DNA of 7,227 nt, taken from NCBI GenBank assembly GCA_026992215.1, contig JALXAI010000157.1, forward strand, positions 1-7,227, given 5' to 3'. Origin of the DNA: Desulfobacterales bacterium (GTDB lineage Bacteria; Desulfobacterota; Syntrophobacteria; B119-G9). The position numbers and the translations under genes are program-made. Shown piece after piece: positions 1 through 5,769 of this stretch; positions within the stretch are counted from its first letter, which is position 1, and the number at the start of each line of letters is the position of its first letter. The notes under the pieces were generated by a model that searched no databases, was not told the DNA's origin, and saw only the letters and a list, made by a program, of their open reading frames with translations.

Positions 1-29
1 GGATCTTTTATTTTCAAAATCTTCGGCAT
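1..29 (-). CDS. Start of an unidentified minus-strand gene (N-terminal codons only)
   Basis: An ATG at 29-27 on the minus strand opens a frame reading MPKILKIKD before the window ends. A near-perfect Shine-Dalgarno sequence (AAGGAGGTGA, complement of 33-42) lies about seven bases upstream, which makes this a convincing translation start although only nine full codons are visible. It lies downstream of the tRNA operon but is separated from it by a terminator hairpin, so it is probably transcribed from its own promoter near 92-120. Nine residues are too few to assign a family; the basic, hydrophobic start says nothing specific. Confidence 0.65.
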
Positions 30-91
30 AAATCACCTCCTTGAGGCGACTATGCCATAATGTTTCCAATAATGCAATACTAAATACGTTT

Positions 92-120
92 ATTATAGTA
101 TTTTGACATGGTTCCTAGAA
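92..120 (-). promoter_or_regulatory. Candidate sigma70 promoter for the gene starting at position 29
   Basis: Read on the minus strand there is a perfect -10 hexamer TATAAT (97-92), with a weak -35 (TTCTAG, 120-115) 17 bases upstream. Transcription would begin near position 85, giving a leader of about 55 bases before the ATG. The AT-rich surroundings make chance matches likely, so this is moderate evidence only. Confidence 0.4.
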
Positions 121-139
121 GCTGAAAATCTTGTTCTGA

Positions 140-159
140 GGTTAGCTATAGGTTAGCTA
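140..159. repeat. Tandem GGTTAGCTA direct repeat, 11 bp period
   Basis: GGTTAGCTA occurs at 140-148 and again at 151-159, one helical turn apart. Each copy contains the palindrome TAGCTA, and in the second copy this widens to TTAGCTAA. The pair lies between the terminator hairpin and the candidate promoter at 92-120, a place where an activator or repressor might bind. The function is inferred from spacing and position only. Confidence 0.4.
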
Positions 160-164
160 AAAAG

Positions 165-200
165 AAAAAGCACCTGGCACGTCTCTTGCCAAGTGCTTTA
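165..200 (-). terminator. Rho-independent terminator of the tRNA operon, possibly bidirectional
   Basis: A hairpin pairs AGCAC (169-173) with GTGCT (193-197) and TGGCA (175-179) with TGCCA (187-191). There is one C/A mismatch and a seven-base loop, with extra A-T pairs below. On the minus strand it is followed by a T-rich run (TTTTCTTTTT), as expected for termination of transcription coming through the two tRNA genes. The plus-strand side also has TTTATTTT, so it could stop transcription in both directions. Confidence 0.8.
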
Positions 201-209
201 TTTTCCTGA

Positions 210-282
<73 letters not shown>

Positions 283-297
283 CAAATCTATTTTAAC

Positions 298-375
298 TGG
301 CACGCCCGGCAGGATTCGAACCTGCGACCTGCGGATTCGAAGTCCGACGCTCTATCCGGGCTGAGCTACGGGCGC
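298..375 (-). tRNA. tRNA-Arg (anticodon TCG), CCA end encoded
   Basis: The reverse complement gives a cloverleaf with acceptor GCGCCCG/CGGGCGT (first pair a G-T wobble), D-arm GCTC/GAGC with a ten-base loop, and T-arm GCAGG/CCTGC around TTCGAAT. The anticodon loop is CTTCGAA, so the anticodon is TCG, reading CGA and probably other CGN codons. The anticodon stem has a T-C mismatch at its outermost pair (27-43), the rest being paired. CCA follows directly at 300-298, unlike the neighbouring tRNA-Lys. It is the first gene after the promoter at 397-425. Confidence 0.94.
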
Positions 376-396
376 ATATCTATCCGTTACAAACTT

Positions 397-425
397 TTTA
401 TATTAGATTCCTCGGAGGAAGTCAA
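397..425 (-). promoter_or_regulatory. Sigma70 promoter of the tRNA-Arg/tRNA-Lys operon
   Basis: On the minus strand TTGACT (425-420) and TATAAA (402-397) are separated by exactly 17 bases, each one mismatch from consensus. Transcription would start near 390, about 15 bases before the mature tRNA-Arg 5' end. The spacer contains the perfect palindrome TTCCTC-G-GAGGAA (408-420), which slightly overlaps the -35 element and could be an operator or chance. Confidence 0.8.
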
Positions 426-461
426 GATTTTGTTCCGCAAAAATGAGAAGCGACAGGTTCC

Positions 462-486
462 GTCGGGATTCGTTACGGAATCCGAC
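462..486. repeat. Hairpin-forming inverted repeat downstream of the DUF2065 gene
   Basis: GTCGG-G-ATTC (462-471) pairs with GAAT-CCGAC (478-486) around a six-base loop, nine pairs with one bulged G. It lies 27 bases beyond the stop codon of the minus-strand DUF2065 gene, where a terminator is expected, but no T-run follows on either strand. It may stabilise a 3' end rather than terminate by itself. Confidence 0.5.
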
Positions 487-512
487 AAATTGATAATCCA
501 TGGCGAAGCATC

Positions 513-713
513 CTAGCCGAACAGGTTGGTCCTTAGAGCAATGTATAGAATTCCTAACCCGATCATCATAAGAAAAAATCCCATTATTCTTAAATGATGT
601 GGAGGGGTCTCGACTATTTTGTTTAGAAAATCTTTTATCTTATCCGGAAAAGCAAAGTATGGGAGCCCTTCCACAATCATGACCATTCCGATAACCGATA
701 AGAAATACTTCAT
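513..713 (-). CDS. DUF2065-family small inner-membrane protein (YjeT-like)
   Basis: This 66-residue protein has two predicted membrane helices. The first spans about residues 4-21, opening MKYFLSVIGMVMIVEGLPYF, and the second about residues 43-61. They are joined by a short polar loop containing the PDK...PPHHLRIMG pattern typical of DUF2065. Length and layout match that family, whose biochemical role is unknown. The ATG at 713 was chosen because the homology-like part starts there and an AAAAGG element lies eight bases upstream. A longer in-frame start at 788 would add 25 residues not typical of the family. It is divergent from alr, the two starts being 167 bp apart, and stands alone on its strand. 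Confidence 0.8.
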   Translation of the reverse strand: MKYFLSVIGMVMIVEGLPYFAFPDKIKDFLNKIVETPPHHLRIMGFFLMMIGLGILYIALRTNLFG

Positions 714-802
714 ATTCGTAACCTTTTGCCGATCGAATCGTATTTCAATTGTCTTTTTAGAATGCGTAACCGCCGTGATGAAAAGCACGTTTCAAATTAA
801 CC

Positions 803-831
803 TTGAGTTAATTGGGACTCCTGTCTAAGAT
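803..831 (+). promoter_or_regulatory. Candidate sigma70 promoter of alr
   Basis: TTGAGT (803-808) and TAAGAT (826-831) are separated by 17 bases. Transcription would begin near 838, about 43 bases before the alr start codon. Both hexamers are imperfect, but spacing and position suit. Confidence 0.5.
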
Positions 832-880
832 ATAGTACCGATTGAATACTTTTCAAGGGCTATTTTTTACAGGAGTCGTT

Positions 881-2014
881 ATGAGCTGGACAAGAATTGA
901 AATAGACCTGGACGCGCTGGCACATAATTTTAACGTCCTAAAACAACGGCTGGCAGGGGCGACCGAAATAATGGCCATTGTAAAGTCAGACGCTTACGGG
1001 CACGGAATGATCCAGGTTGCCAGGCGATTAAGGTCTGAAGGGGCGGGGTACTTTGGCGTAAGCAAGTTAGGGGAAGCCTTGGAGCTCAGAGATGCAGGGA
1101 TTTCGAATCCAATTCTTGTGCTTCTAGGAATTGAGCCCGCGGAAGTTGAAGCGGCGCTGGAACACGGTATCATTATCACTGTTTATCGGGAAGAAATGGC
1201 AAAAGCGATTTCTGAAGATGCCATTAAACGCGGCATGAAGGCCAGGGTTCACGTAAAAGTTGATACAGGTATGAATCGCCTGGGGGTTCCCTACGGGAGT
1301 TCTTTTGATTTTCTAGACAAGGTTAAAGAACTTGAAGGACTCGAAGTGTGCGGACTTTTTTCTCACTTTTCCGTCGCCGACGAAGCCTCGGCCGATGACA
1401 GGGATTTCACGTATGCCCAGCTGACTCGATTTAAGGACGTTGTCGACTACTCGAGGAAAATAGGGTTGCCGATTACTCATTTTCACATGGCAAACAGCGC
1501 AGCGCTGATAGCCCTGCCTGAAGCGCACTTCCAGCTGGTGCGACCCGGGATTGCCCTTTATGGTGGCTATCCTTCAAGTTATTTCACCGAGGCAGTTGAT
1601 CTCCGGCCCGTGATGAGCCTGAAGACGAAGATAATTCACCTCAAGACCATCCCTTCCGGCGAAGATATTGGCTATGGTCGCACTTACACAACGAGCAGGG
1701 AAACCCTGGTTGCCACAATCCCTGTGGGCTATGACGACGGTTACAGCAGGTTGCTGTCATCGAGAAGCGAAGCGCTGGTGAGGGGAAAGCGGGTACCCGT
1801 TGTGGGAAGGGTATCAATGAATATGATCACTCTCGATGTATCAGAAGTTCCGAACGCAAGTGTAGGGGACGAGGTTGTTCTCCTGGGCAAACAGGGAAAT
1901 GACCGGATCACCGGCGAAGAGCTTGCCGAAAAGTGCGGCACCATAAACTACGAGGTTTTTTGTAATCTGGGAAGCTTGCGAAAGAAAGTTTTTATATCTT
2001 CCGGGGATAGGTAA
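881..2014 (+). CDS. alr: Alanine racemase
   Basis: This is a 377-residue fold-type III PLP enzyme that interconverts L- and D-alanine in the cytoplasm, supplying D-alanine for peptidoglycan. The N-terminal TIM barrel carries the PLP-binding lysine K35 in AIVKSDAYGHG. The substrate/PLP-contact motif VKVDTGMNRLG is at about 125-135, with HMANSAA at about 202-208 and VRPGIALYG at 220-228. The second catalytic base, Y265 in GYGRTY, has the same number as in the Geobacillus enzyme. The C-terminal beta domain contains GRVSMNMITLDVS. Length is normal. The ATG at 881 was chosen over one at 842 because AGGAG sits six bases before it and the protein then begins SWTRIEIDLDAL, as in the family. No catabolic operon is visible (no dadA), so the biosynthetic role is more likely. 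Confidence 0.96.
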   Translation: MSWTRIEIDLDALAHNFNVLKQRLAGATEIMAIVKSDAYGHGMIQVARRLRSEGAGYFGVSKLGEALELRDAGISNPILVLLGIEPAEVEAALEHGIIITVYREEMAKAISEDAIKRGMKARVHVKVDTGMNRLGVPYGSSFDFLDKVKELEGLEVCGLFSHFSVADEASADDRDFTYAQLTRFKDVVDYSRKIGLPITHFHMANSAALIALPEAHFQLVRPGIALYGGYPSSYFTEAVDLRPVMSLKTKIIHLKTIPSGEDIGYGRTYTTSRETLVATIPVGYDDGYSRLLSSRSEALVRGKRVPVVGRVSMNMITLDVSEVPNASVGDEVVLLGKQGNDRITGEELAEKCGTINYEVFCNLGSLRKKVFISSGDR

Positions 2015-2030
2015 CTCCCGTGGGATTTGA

Positions 2031-2261
2031 GCCAGAAGGGGATGCCACTTTTGCCATACGGATGTTACCAACCAAGGGTGTGACGAGGTCCCGGGGTATA
2101 AAGAGCTTTCCGATCATGTCATATTCCCCAGAACGGAACCACCTTCTGCGGAATACCCCCAGAGTCACCTGCCGACATCAGGCGCCGTCGTGCTGAGCCT
2201 GGATCACGGGCACCGCGGGAAAAAGCCCAACTTTCAGCATTTTTATATGGATAACGAATAA
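2031..2261 (+). pseudogene. Possible remnant of a c-type cytochrome-like gene (CxxCH frame, no start codon)
   Basis: From just after a TGA at 2028-2030 a plus-strand frame stays open for 76 codons to TAA at 2259-2261. It begins ARRGCHFCHTDV, giving one CxxCH haem-attachment motif at 2043-2057. A further Cys, an acidic/aromatic stretch (CDEVPGYKELSD) and a His-rich end (LDHGHRGKKPNFQHFYM) follow. No ATG, GTG or TTG is present before or near the motif, so as it stands it cannot be translated in the normal way; it looks like a 5'-truncated or frameshifted leftover between alr and the next gene. Other frames here are also partly open, including a 42-codon minus frame from 2117 and a plus frame to 2196, so a chance open frame remains possible. 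The composition favours the CxxCH frame. Confidence 0.35.
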
Positions 2262-2299
2262 CCGAATATAGTTATGGCGTCAGCAGTCCTGGCTTTCGT

Positions 2300-2313
2300 C
2301 TTGTTTCAGCAGA
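2300..2313. repeat. Left copy of 14 bp inverted repeat flanking the small gene
   Basis: CTTGTTTCAGCAGA here is repeated perfectly in inverted orientation at 2604-2617; the similarity extends to 17 bases with one mismatch (CGT versus CGA before it). The copy contains the stop codon (2306-2308) of the minus-strand small gene. By rough count, a 14 bp inverted match in a window of this size is expected by chance about once in ten windows. Confidence 0.55.
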
Positions 2314-2662
2314 AATACTTAAGTGCCGCTTTAGGATCAAGCTCCTCCACCTTGCCGCCTATACTGAAATGAAGCGTGGAGGAAACGTTACGGTCGAAAA
2401 CCTTTCCCACCTGTATCAGGGGACGGGGCAGCATAAAAAATATATCGTCTCCGAAGTCGAGTACTATGTCAAAACCGTCTGATTCTTCCAGGATATTGAC
2501 CATTTTGATGTTGTTTACAAGCCCTTTTCCTCTCAGGAGTCGCTTGCCCCGGGTATCTTCGTAAACTTCAACTGTTACTTGATTCATGTCGAGATGCCTG
2601 TTATCTGCTGAAACAAGTCGTGCCCGTTCGACTCTCAATAACCCCAGGGGGAGTGGTACCAT
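2306..2662 (-). CDS. Small hypothetical protein, 118 or 93 residues
   Basis: I do not recognise this family. Read from the ATG at 2662 it has 118 residues; an internal ATG at 2587 would give 93 residues starting MNQVTVEVYEDTRGKR. The longer start has GAGG eight bases upstream, while the inner one has only a weak AGG, so the choice is open. The protein is soluble, with no signal peptide or membrane helix. It has alternating hydrophobic/charged stretches that suggest a small beta-rich fold (VTVEVYED, KMVNILEESDGFDIVLDFGDDIFFML, then PLIQVGKVF). The pattern of short strands and acidic turns recalls PilZ- or OB-like folds, but I cannot support either. It is divergent from the ABC ATPase gene and faces the alr/remnant region tail-on. 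The inner coding frame lies almost exactly between two inverted repeat copies (2300-2313, 2604-2617). Confidence 0.6.
   Translation of the reverse strand: MVPLPLGLLRVERARLVSADNRHLDMNQVTVEVYEDTRGKRLLRGKGLVNNIKMVNILEESDGFDIVLDFGDDIFFMLPRPLIQVGKVFDRNVSSTLHFSIGGKVEELDPKAALKYFC
2604..2617. repeat. Right copy of 14 bp inverted repeat
   Basis: TCTGCTGAAACAAG is the exact reverse complement of 2300-2313. It lies 17 bases upstream of the internal ATG (2587) of the small minus-strand gene and, if the longer start is used, encodes part of the N-terminal segment RLVSAD. Confidence 0.55.
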
Positions 2663-2726
2663 GGTTTATACCTCGCTTACGCGAAAATCGGGGTTGCAAA
2701 TGCGGAAGACCACGAACTTTCGCCTG

Positions 2727-2813
2727 GTGCTTTCAGGTAAAATTCCATTGTACTTTATTTATTCTGAAATATTTACAACCAGTTTTAGCGTCGTGCTTTC
2801 AGGGTATGAAAGC
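2727..2813. repeat. Direct repeat GTGCTTTCAGG with hairpin in the second copy
   Basis: GTGCTTTCAGG occurs at 2727-2737 and 2793-2803, 66 bases apart, about six helical turns. The second copy forms the left arm of a perfect seven-pair hairpin, GCTTTCA (2795-2801) with TGAAAGC (2807-2813) around GGGTA. The region is the divergent spacer between the small hypothetical gene and the ABC ATPase gene, so a regulatory site serving one or both is possible. I see no strong sigma70 promoter for either gene here. Confidence 0.4.
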
Positions 2814-2883
2814 CGTTGAATCAGCGTATTTCTAGCACACTTTGTGTTTTTCTGCTATCGTTAACTTACGGAGGTGGAAATTT

Positions 2884-3594
2884 TTGGACAGGGTGGTAGC
2901 TCAAGACGTGTATCATACGTATTTTGAGGGGACCTATCTGGGCAGAGAGGTACTCAGAGGGGTGTCCCTGGAGATTCGTAAATCGGAACTGGTGGTCCTG
3001 GTGGGTGCAAACGGAGCAGGCAAAACAACCCTTGGTAGAATTCTTGCCGGTCTACTACAACCTTCCCGTGGCAGGGTGTATCACTCGAGTTGCCTGCTAT
3101 ACGAGCAATCATCAAAAAAGCAACCTTCGGGCCTGACAGTGGGGTTTGTTCACCAAAAGCCCGAACAACACTTTTTTTCGAATACCGTTCACGACGAATT
3201 AATGTGGAGAAGCGATAAGAGCTCGAGCAGCTACGGAATTGATCCTTCCTGGTTTGAGAGGGTGTGCACGATTCTTGGTGTCAACCCGGAGAAAATCGGT
3301 AATCGCTCCCCGTTTCTCCTGAGCAGCAGCGAACAGCGAAGAGTTGCGCTTGCCGGATTTTTTATCCACCTGCCAGACATTTTGATTCTGGATGAACCGC
3401 TGGCATATCTTTCGAAGGACGATTCCGGAAAGGTTACTGACATGGTAATGGAATCCCTGAGCGCAGGAACCGGGGTGCTTGTTTTAAGTCACCGGTTAAC
3501 TCCCTGGGAAAACATCGCAGAAAAAGCGGTCCTGCTGAAAGAGGGCAGGATCACCGGCTTCAATGGACCGGAGTCGCTTGAACCGGTAGCCTAG
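2884..3594 (+). CDS. ABC transporter ATP-binding protein, EcfA/CbiO-like, with altered signature motif
   Basis: This is a 236-residue ATPase subunit. Walker A is GANGAGKTT (41-49). The Q-loop region VGFVHQKPEQHFFSNTVHDEL (from 86) has the spacing and wording of EcfA/CbiO, the ATPases of ECF vitamin and metal importers. Walker B is ILILDEP (166-172) and the switch histidine H203 is in VLSH. The signature, normally LSGGQ/E, reads LSSSEQRRVA (146-155), so both glycines are serines. The D-loop is AYLSKDD instead of AGLDP. These changes would be expected to weaken ATP sandwiching. The TTG at 2884 was chosen because GGAGG lies nine bases upstream; an ATG at 2842 has no such site and would add a foreign-looking tail. 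No EcfT or S-component gene is in the window. The 3' end overlaps the rhodanese gene by 35 bp. Confidence 0.85.
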   Translation: MDRVVAQDVYHTYFEGTYLGREVLRGVSLEIRKSELVVLVGANGAGKTTLGRILAGLLQPSRGRVYHSSCLLYEQSSKKQPSGLTVGFVHQKPEQHFFSNTVHDELMWRSDKSSSSYGIDPSWFERVCTILGVNPEKIGNRSPFLLSSSEQRRVALAGFFIHLPDILILDEPLAYLSKDDSGKVTDMVMESLSAGTGVLVLSHRLTPWENIAEKAVLLKEGRITGFNGPESLEPVA

Positions 3595-4081
3595 CATCTT
3601 TCCAGGCCGTCCAACCGTTTGGCAGCACGAACACATTCAGGTAGCCCCTTTCCATCAGGGCGAGTGCGAGATCACGGCTCAAGTGGCAATGCTTGCCGTC
3701 GCAATATGTTATGATGACGGTGTCCCTGTCGACATCTTTCATCACGGATGGAAAGAGCCTGTCAAATTCTTCGTACGGCAGGTTTTTCGCCCCGGCAATG
3801 TGACCCAGGTCGTAGAATTCTTTAGGCCTTGCATCGATAAATATCGCTTCGTGGCTGTAAAAAAGCTCTTTTGCCTCTTCAAGCGAGATTGTAAGATCAT
3901 CCGCCTCCCGGTTAAATTTCGGTGTTTCGTGGCTGGACGATTCTGTAAAAAGGGGCAGGGGGTTTTCGCGGAGCCGGTTTGAAATTATTCCGAGCAGTAC
4001 CGCTACAGCAACAATCACGGCCGACTGCCATGCTATTTTTAAGAAAAGTCCACTTCCATGCGAAGGGTGTTTCTCTTTCAT
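3560..4081 (-). CDS. Membrane-anchored rhodanese-like protein
   Basis: This is a 173-residue protein. A short basic N-terminus is followed by one membrane helix (about 12-33), a polar linker (about 35-62) and a single rhodanese domain (63-168). The domain has the family landmarks FIDARPKEFYDLGHIAGAKNLP (81-102), the active-site loop YCDGKHCH with the sulfur-carrying C127 and a second C132, and NGWTAWKDARLP near the end. Such domains move sulfane sulfur or sense redox and oxyanions; the substrate cannot be told. The helix without a lipobox suggests an inner-membrane anchor with the domain probably in the periplasm. It starts 35 bp after the transglycosylase stop and is likely co-transcribed. 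The ATG at 4081 has only a weak ribosome site, so translation may depend on the upstream gene. It converges on the ABC ATPase gene, with 35 bp of overlapping coding sequence. Confidence 0.88.
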   Translation of the reverse strand: MKEKHPSHGSGLFLKIAWQSAVIVAVAVLLGIISNRLRENPLPLFTESSSHETPKFNREADDLTISLEEAKELFYSHEAIFIDARPKEFYDLGHIAGAKNLPYEEFDRLFPSVMKDVDRDTVIITYCDGKHCHLSRDLALALMERGYLNVFVLPNGWTAWKDARLPVQATPVH

Positions 4082-4116
4082 GGAGAGTTACTCGTGGAAC
4101 ATTACGGGTGTACCTT

Positions 4117-5706
4117 CTAGCCTGTCTTCGGATACAGAGAGTAAAGGAATCTCGACCCCGGAAATAAGCGGGAGAAAAACCCAGGTCTTTTATGAATGAC
4201 ATCACGAATTTTCCTCGGTGTCAATACCTTTGAGTTAGGGTTGTGCCGATGAGGCAGGAAAGGGTAATATCCGCGCATGGTTTGGTTATTAAATGTTCCG
4301 GGATGGTTATGGCCGGAAATGTATGTTCCCGTTTCGTTTCTTGCTGATACCGATGGCATCGAAAAACTGTCGGATGAAACCGAGGCAAGAACTGAACCGG
4401 AGTACCCGCTGTTTTTCTCTGGCACGGGTATGAGTAAATGTTGCCCTTTCCCGGTTTTAAGAAGCGAAGACAGGTCGTTGGCCTGGCAAATTATCAGGGG
4501 ATCAGTGCCGTACTCGGTGGCAATGGAATAAAGGTTTTCACCGGATTTCGCGTAGTAATGTGCAAACGACCAGTGGTCTCCCGGCAGTATACAACCATGG
4601 TGGCTCAAGTAACGTTTTATGGAATCTTTGGGCAGACGCAACCTGTATCCGATATCACCTGCATATATCTGGTTACCGAGAAGTTCGGGATTTAATTCCT
4701 TCAGTTCGCTAAGCCTTACCCCAATCCACCTCGCAAAGCTCCTGATGTTGATGTCTCCGCTTACGAGGATGTCTTCGAAACTAAATACCGGTCCGGCCGG
4801 AGTAGTGTTGAATCCGTACTTTTCGGGAGTTCTGGCAATGGCAATTGCAGCAATTATTTTCGGTACATAGTTCCTTGTCTGTCTCGGAAGTGCTTTCCGT
4901 TCCGACAATTTCCAGAAATCCCTTGTTCCGTATCTCTTCATGGCCCTTAAAACGGTTCCCGTTCCGGCATTGTAAGCTGCGAGAGCCAGGTACCAATCAC
5001 CAAAAAGATCATAGAGGTCGGAGAGATACGTCGCTGCGGCAATGGTGGATTTTACCGGATCCCTTCGTTCATCAAACCAGTACGAGTATTTCAGGCCGTA
5101 GTGCTTGCCGGTAGCCCTGGTGAATTGCCAGATGCCCACAGCGTTGGCGTTGGATCTGGCCACAGGGTGGAACCCGCTCTCCACGAGTGCCACGTAGACC
5201 AGGTCTTCCGGTATACCTCGTTCCCTGAATATTTTTTTCATCAGCGGCAGGTATTGCTGGGCTCTCGATAGTCTGCGCTGGAAGTCAAGCCTGCGGCTTT
5301 TTTCGTACAAACGGATAAACCGCTTCACTTCGTTATTGTACGTGATCGGGAAATGACTTCGAGGATTGCTGGACTTGATTGGGTGCTGTGGTTGTTTTTC
5401 ATTCGCGGATGGCGAAATCGGTCTGGAATGCTCTTCGCCGGCATCTCCGGTTAGTACTTTCCACGCCCTGTGCCAGAAGGCTATGAATGGGTTTTGAGCT
5501 TTTGTGCTGCCAGCCTGCTTGGCACGATGGGCCTTCGTTGACCCTTGTTTACTCCATGCCGCACCTGCGGCACTCTTGTTGACTGCATTATTACCCGCAC
5601 ACCCGGCAATCACGAAACATATGCACCCGCATACAATCAAAACCCTTTTCAAAAGGGGCAAAACCCCTTTAGGGAGTGCAGGTTGTAGCTTTTCTATCGT
5701 TTCCAT
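4117..5706 (-). CDS. mltD: Membrane-bound lytic murein transglycosylase D-type lipoprotein with LysM
   Basis: This is a 529-residue family 1 lytic transglycosylase that cleaves peptidoglycan glycan strands to 1,6-anhydro products. A lipoprotein signal ends in VIAGC, with C36 as the lipidated residue. Ala at +2 suggests the outer membrane. A low-complexity, Ala/Lys/Ser linker (about 41-120) precedes the SLT domain (about 145-300). That domain carries catalytic E176 in ALVESGFHP, then SNANAVGIWQFTRATGKHYGL and the AAYNAG motif (243-248). An MltD-style extension (311-360) and a LysM domain (about 384-428, YAKSGENLYSIATEYG) follow. The last 100 residues, rich in Ser/His/Pro/Arg, are not recognised. 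The ATG at 5706 has CAGGG nine bases before it. A TTG at 5652 (residue 19) would give a more typical 18-residue signal peptide starting with KRVLIV. It is the first gene of an apparent operon with the rhodanese. Confidence 0.92.
   Translation of the reverse strand: METIEKLQPALPKGVLPLLKRVLIVCGCICFVIAGCAGNNAVNKSAAGAAWSKQGSTKAHRAKQAGSTKAQNPFIAFWHRAWKVLTGDAGEEHSRPISPSANEKQPQHPIKSSNPRSHFPITYNNEVKRFIRLYEKSRRLDFQRRLSRAQQYLPLMKKIFRERGIPEDLVYVALVESGFHPVARSNANAVGIWQFTRATGKHYGLKYSYWFDERRDPVKSTIAAATYLSDLYDLFGDWYLALAAYNAGTGTVLRAMKRYGTRDFWKLSERKALPRQTRNYVPKIIAAIAIARTPEKYGFNTTPAGPVFSFEDILVSGDINIRSFARWIGVRLSELKELNPELLGNQIYAGDIGYRLRLPKDSIKRYLSHHGCILPGDHWSFAHYYAKSGENLYSIATEYGTDPLIICQANDLSSLLKTGKGQHLLIPVPEKNSGYSGSVLASVSSDSFSMPSVSARNETGTYISGHNHPGTFNNQTMRGYYPFLPHRHNPNSKVLTPRKIRDVIHKRPGFFSRLFPGSRFLYSLYPKTG
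5643..5670 (-). promoter_or_regulatory. Two overlapping, mutually exclusive hairpins at the 5' end of the transglycosylase message
   Basis: CCCTTTT-C-AAAAGGG (5643-5657) is a perfect inverted repeat. AAAGGGG (5652-5658) can instead pair with CCCCTTT (5664-5670) around CAAAA. The middle G-rich block is shared, so only one hairpin can form. In the minus-strand mRNA the later hairpin is followed by a short U-run. This could be a translation or attenuation switch, or the by-product of the coding repeat for LPKGVLPLLKR. Confidence 0.3.
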
Positions 5707-5769
5707 TTCCCTAACCCTGAGCCATAAATTCTTACAGCTCGGTCCTCGTCTCCTTTCAAAACCGCCATT

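Noticed and set aside
513..788. Longer start for the DUF2065 protein at 788
   Set aside because: The extra 25 residues are polar and untypical of the family, and the ATG at 713 has a reasonable ribosome site.
2015..2117. 42-codon minus frame from ATG 2117 (MIGKLFIPRDL) and possible decayed tRNA from a GGATTTGAGCC motif
   Set aside because: The minus frame competes with the more protein-like CxxCH frame on plus and ends inside alr. The tRNA-like motif lacks acceptor, D- and anticodon stems.
2727..2813. CRISPR-like repeats
   Set aside because: Only two short copies, no regular spacers and no cas genes in the window.
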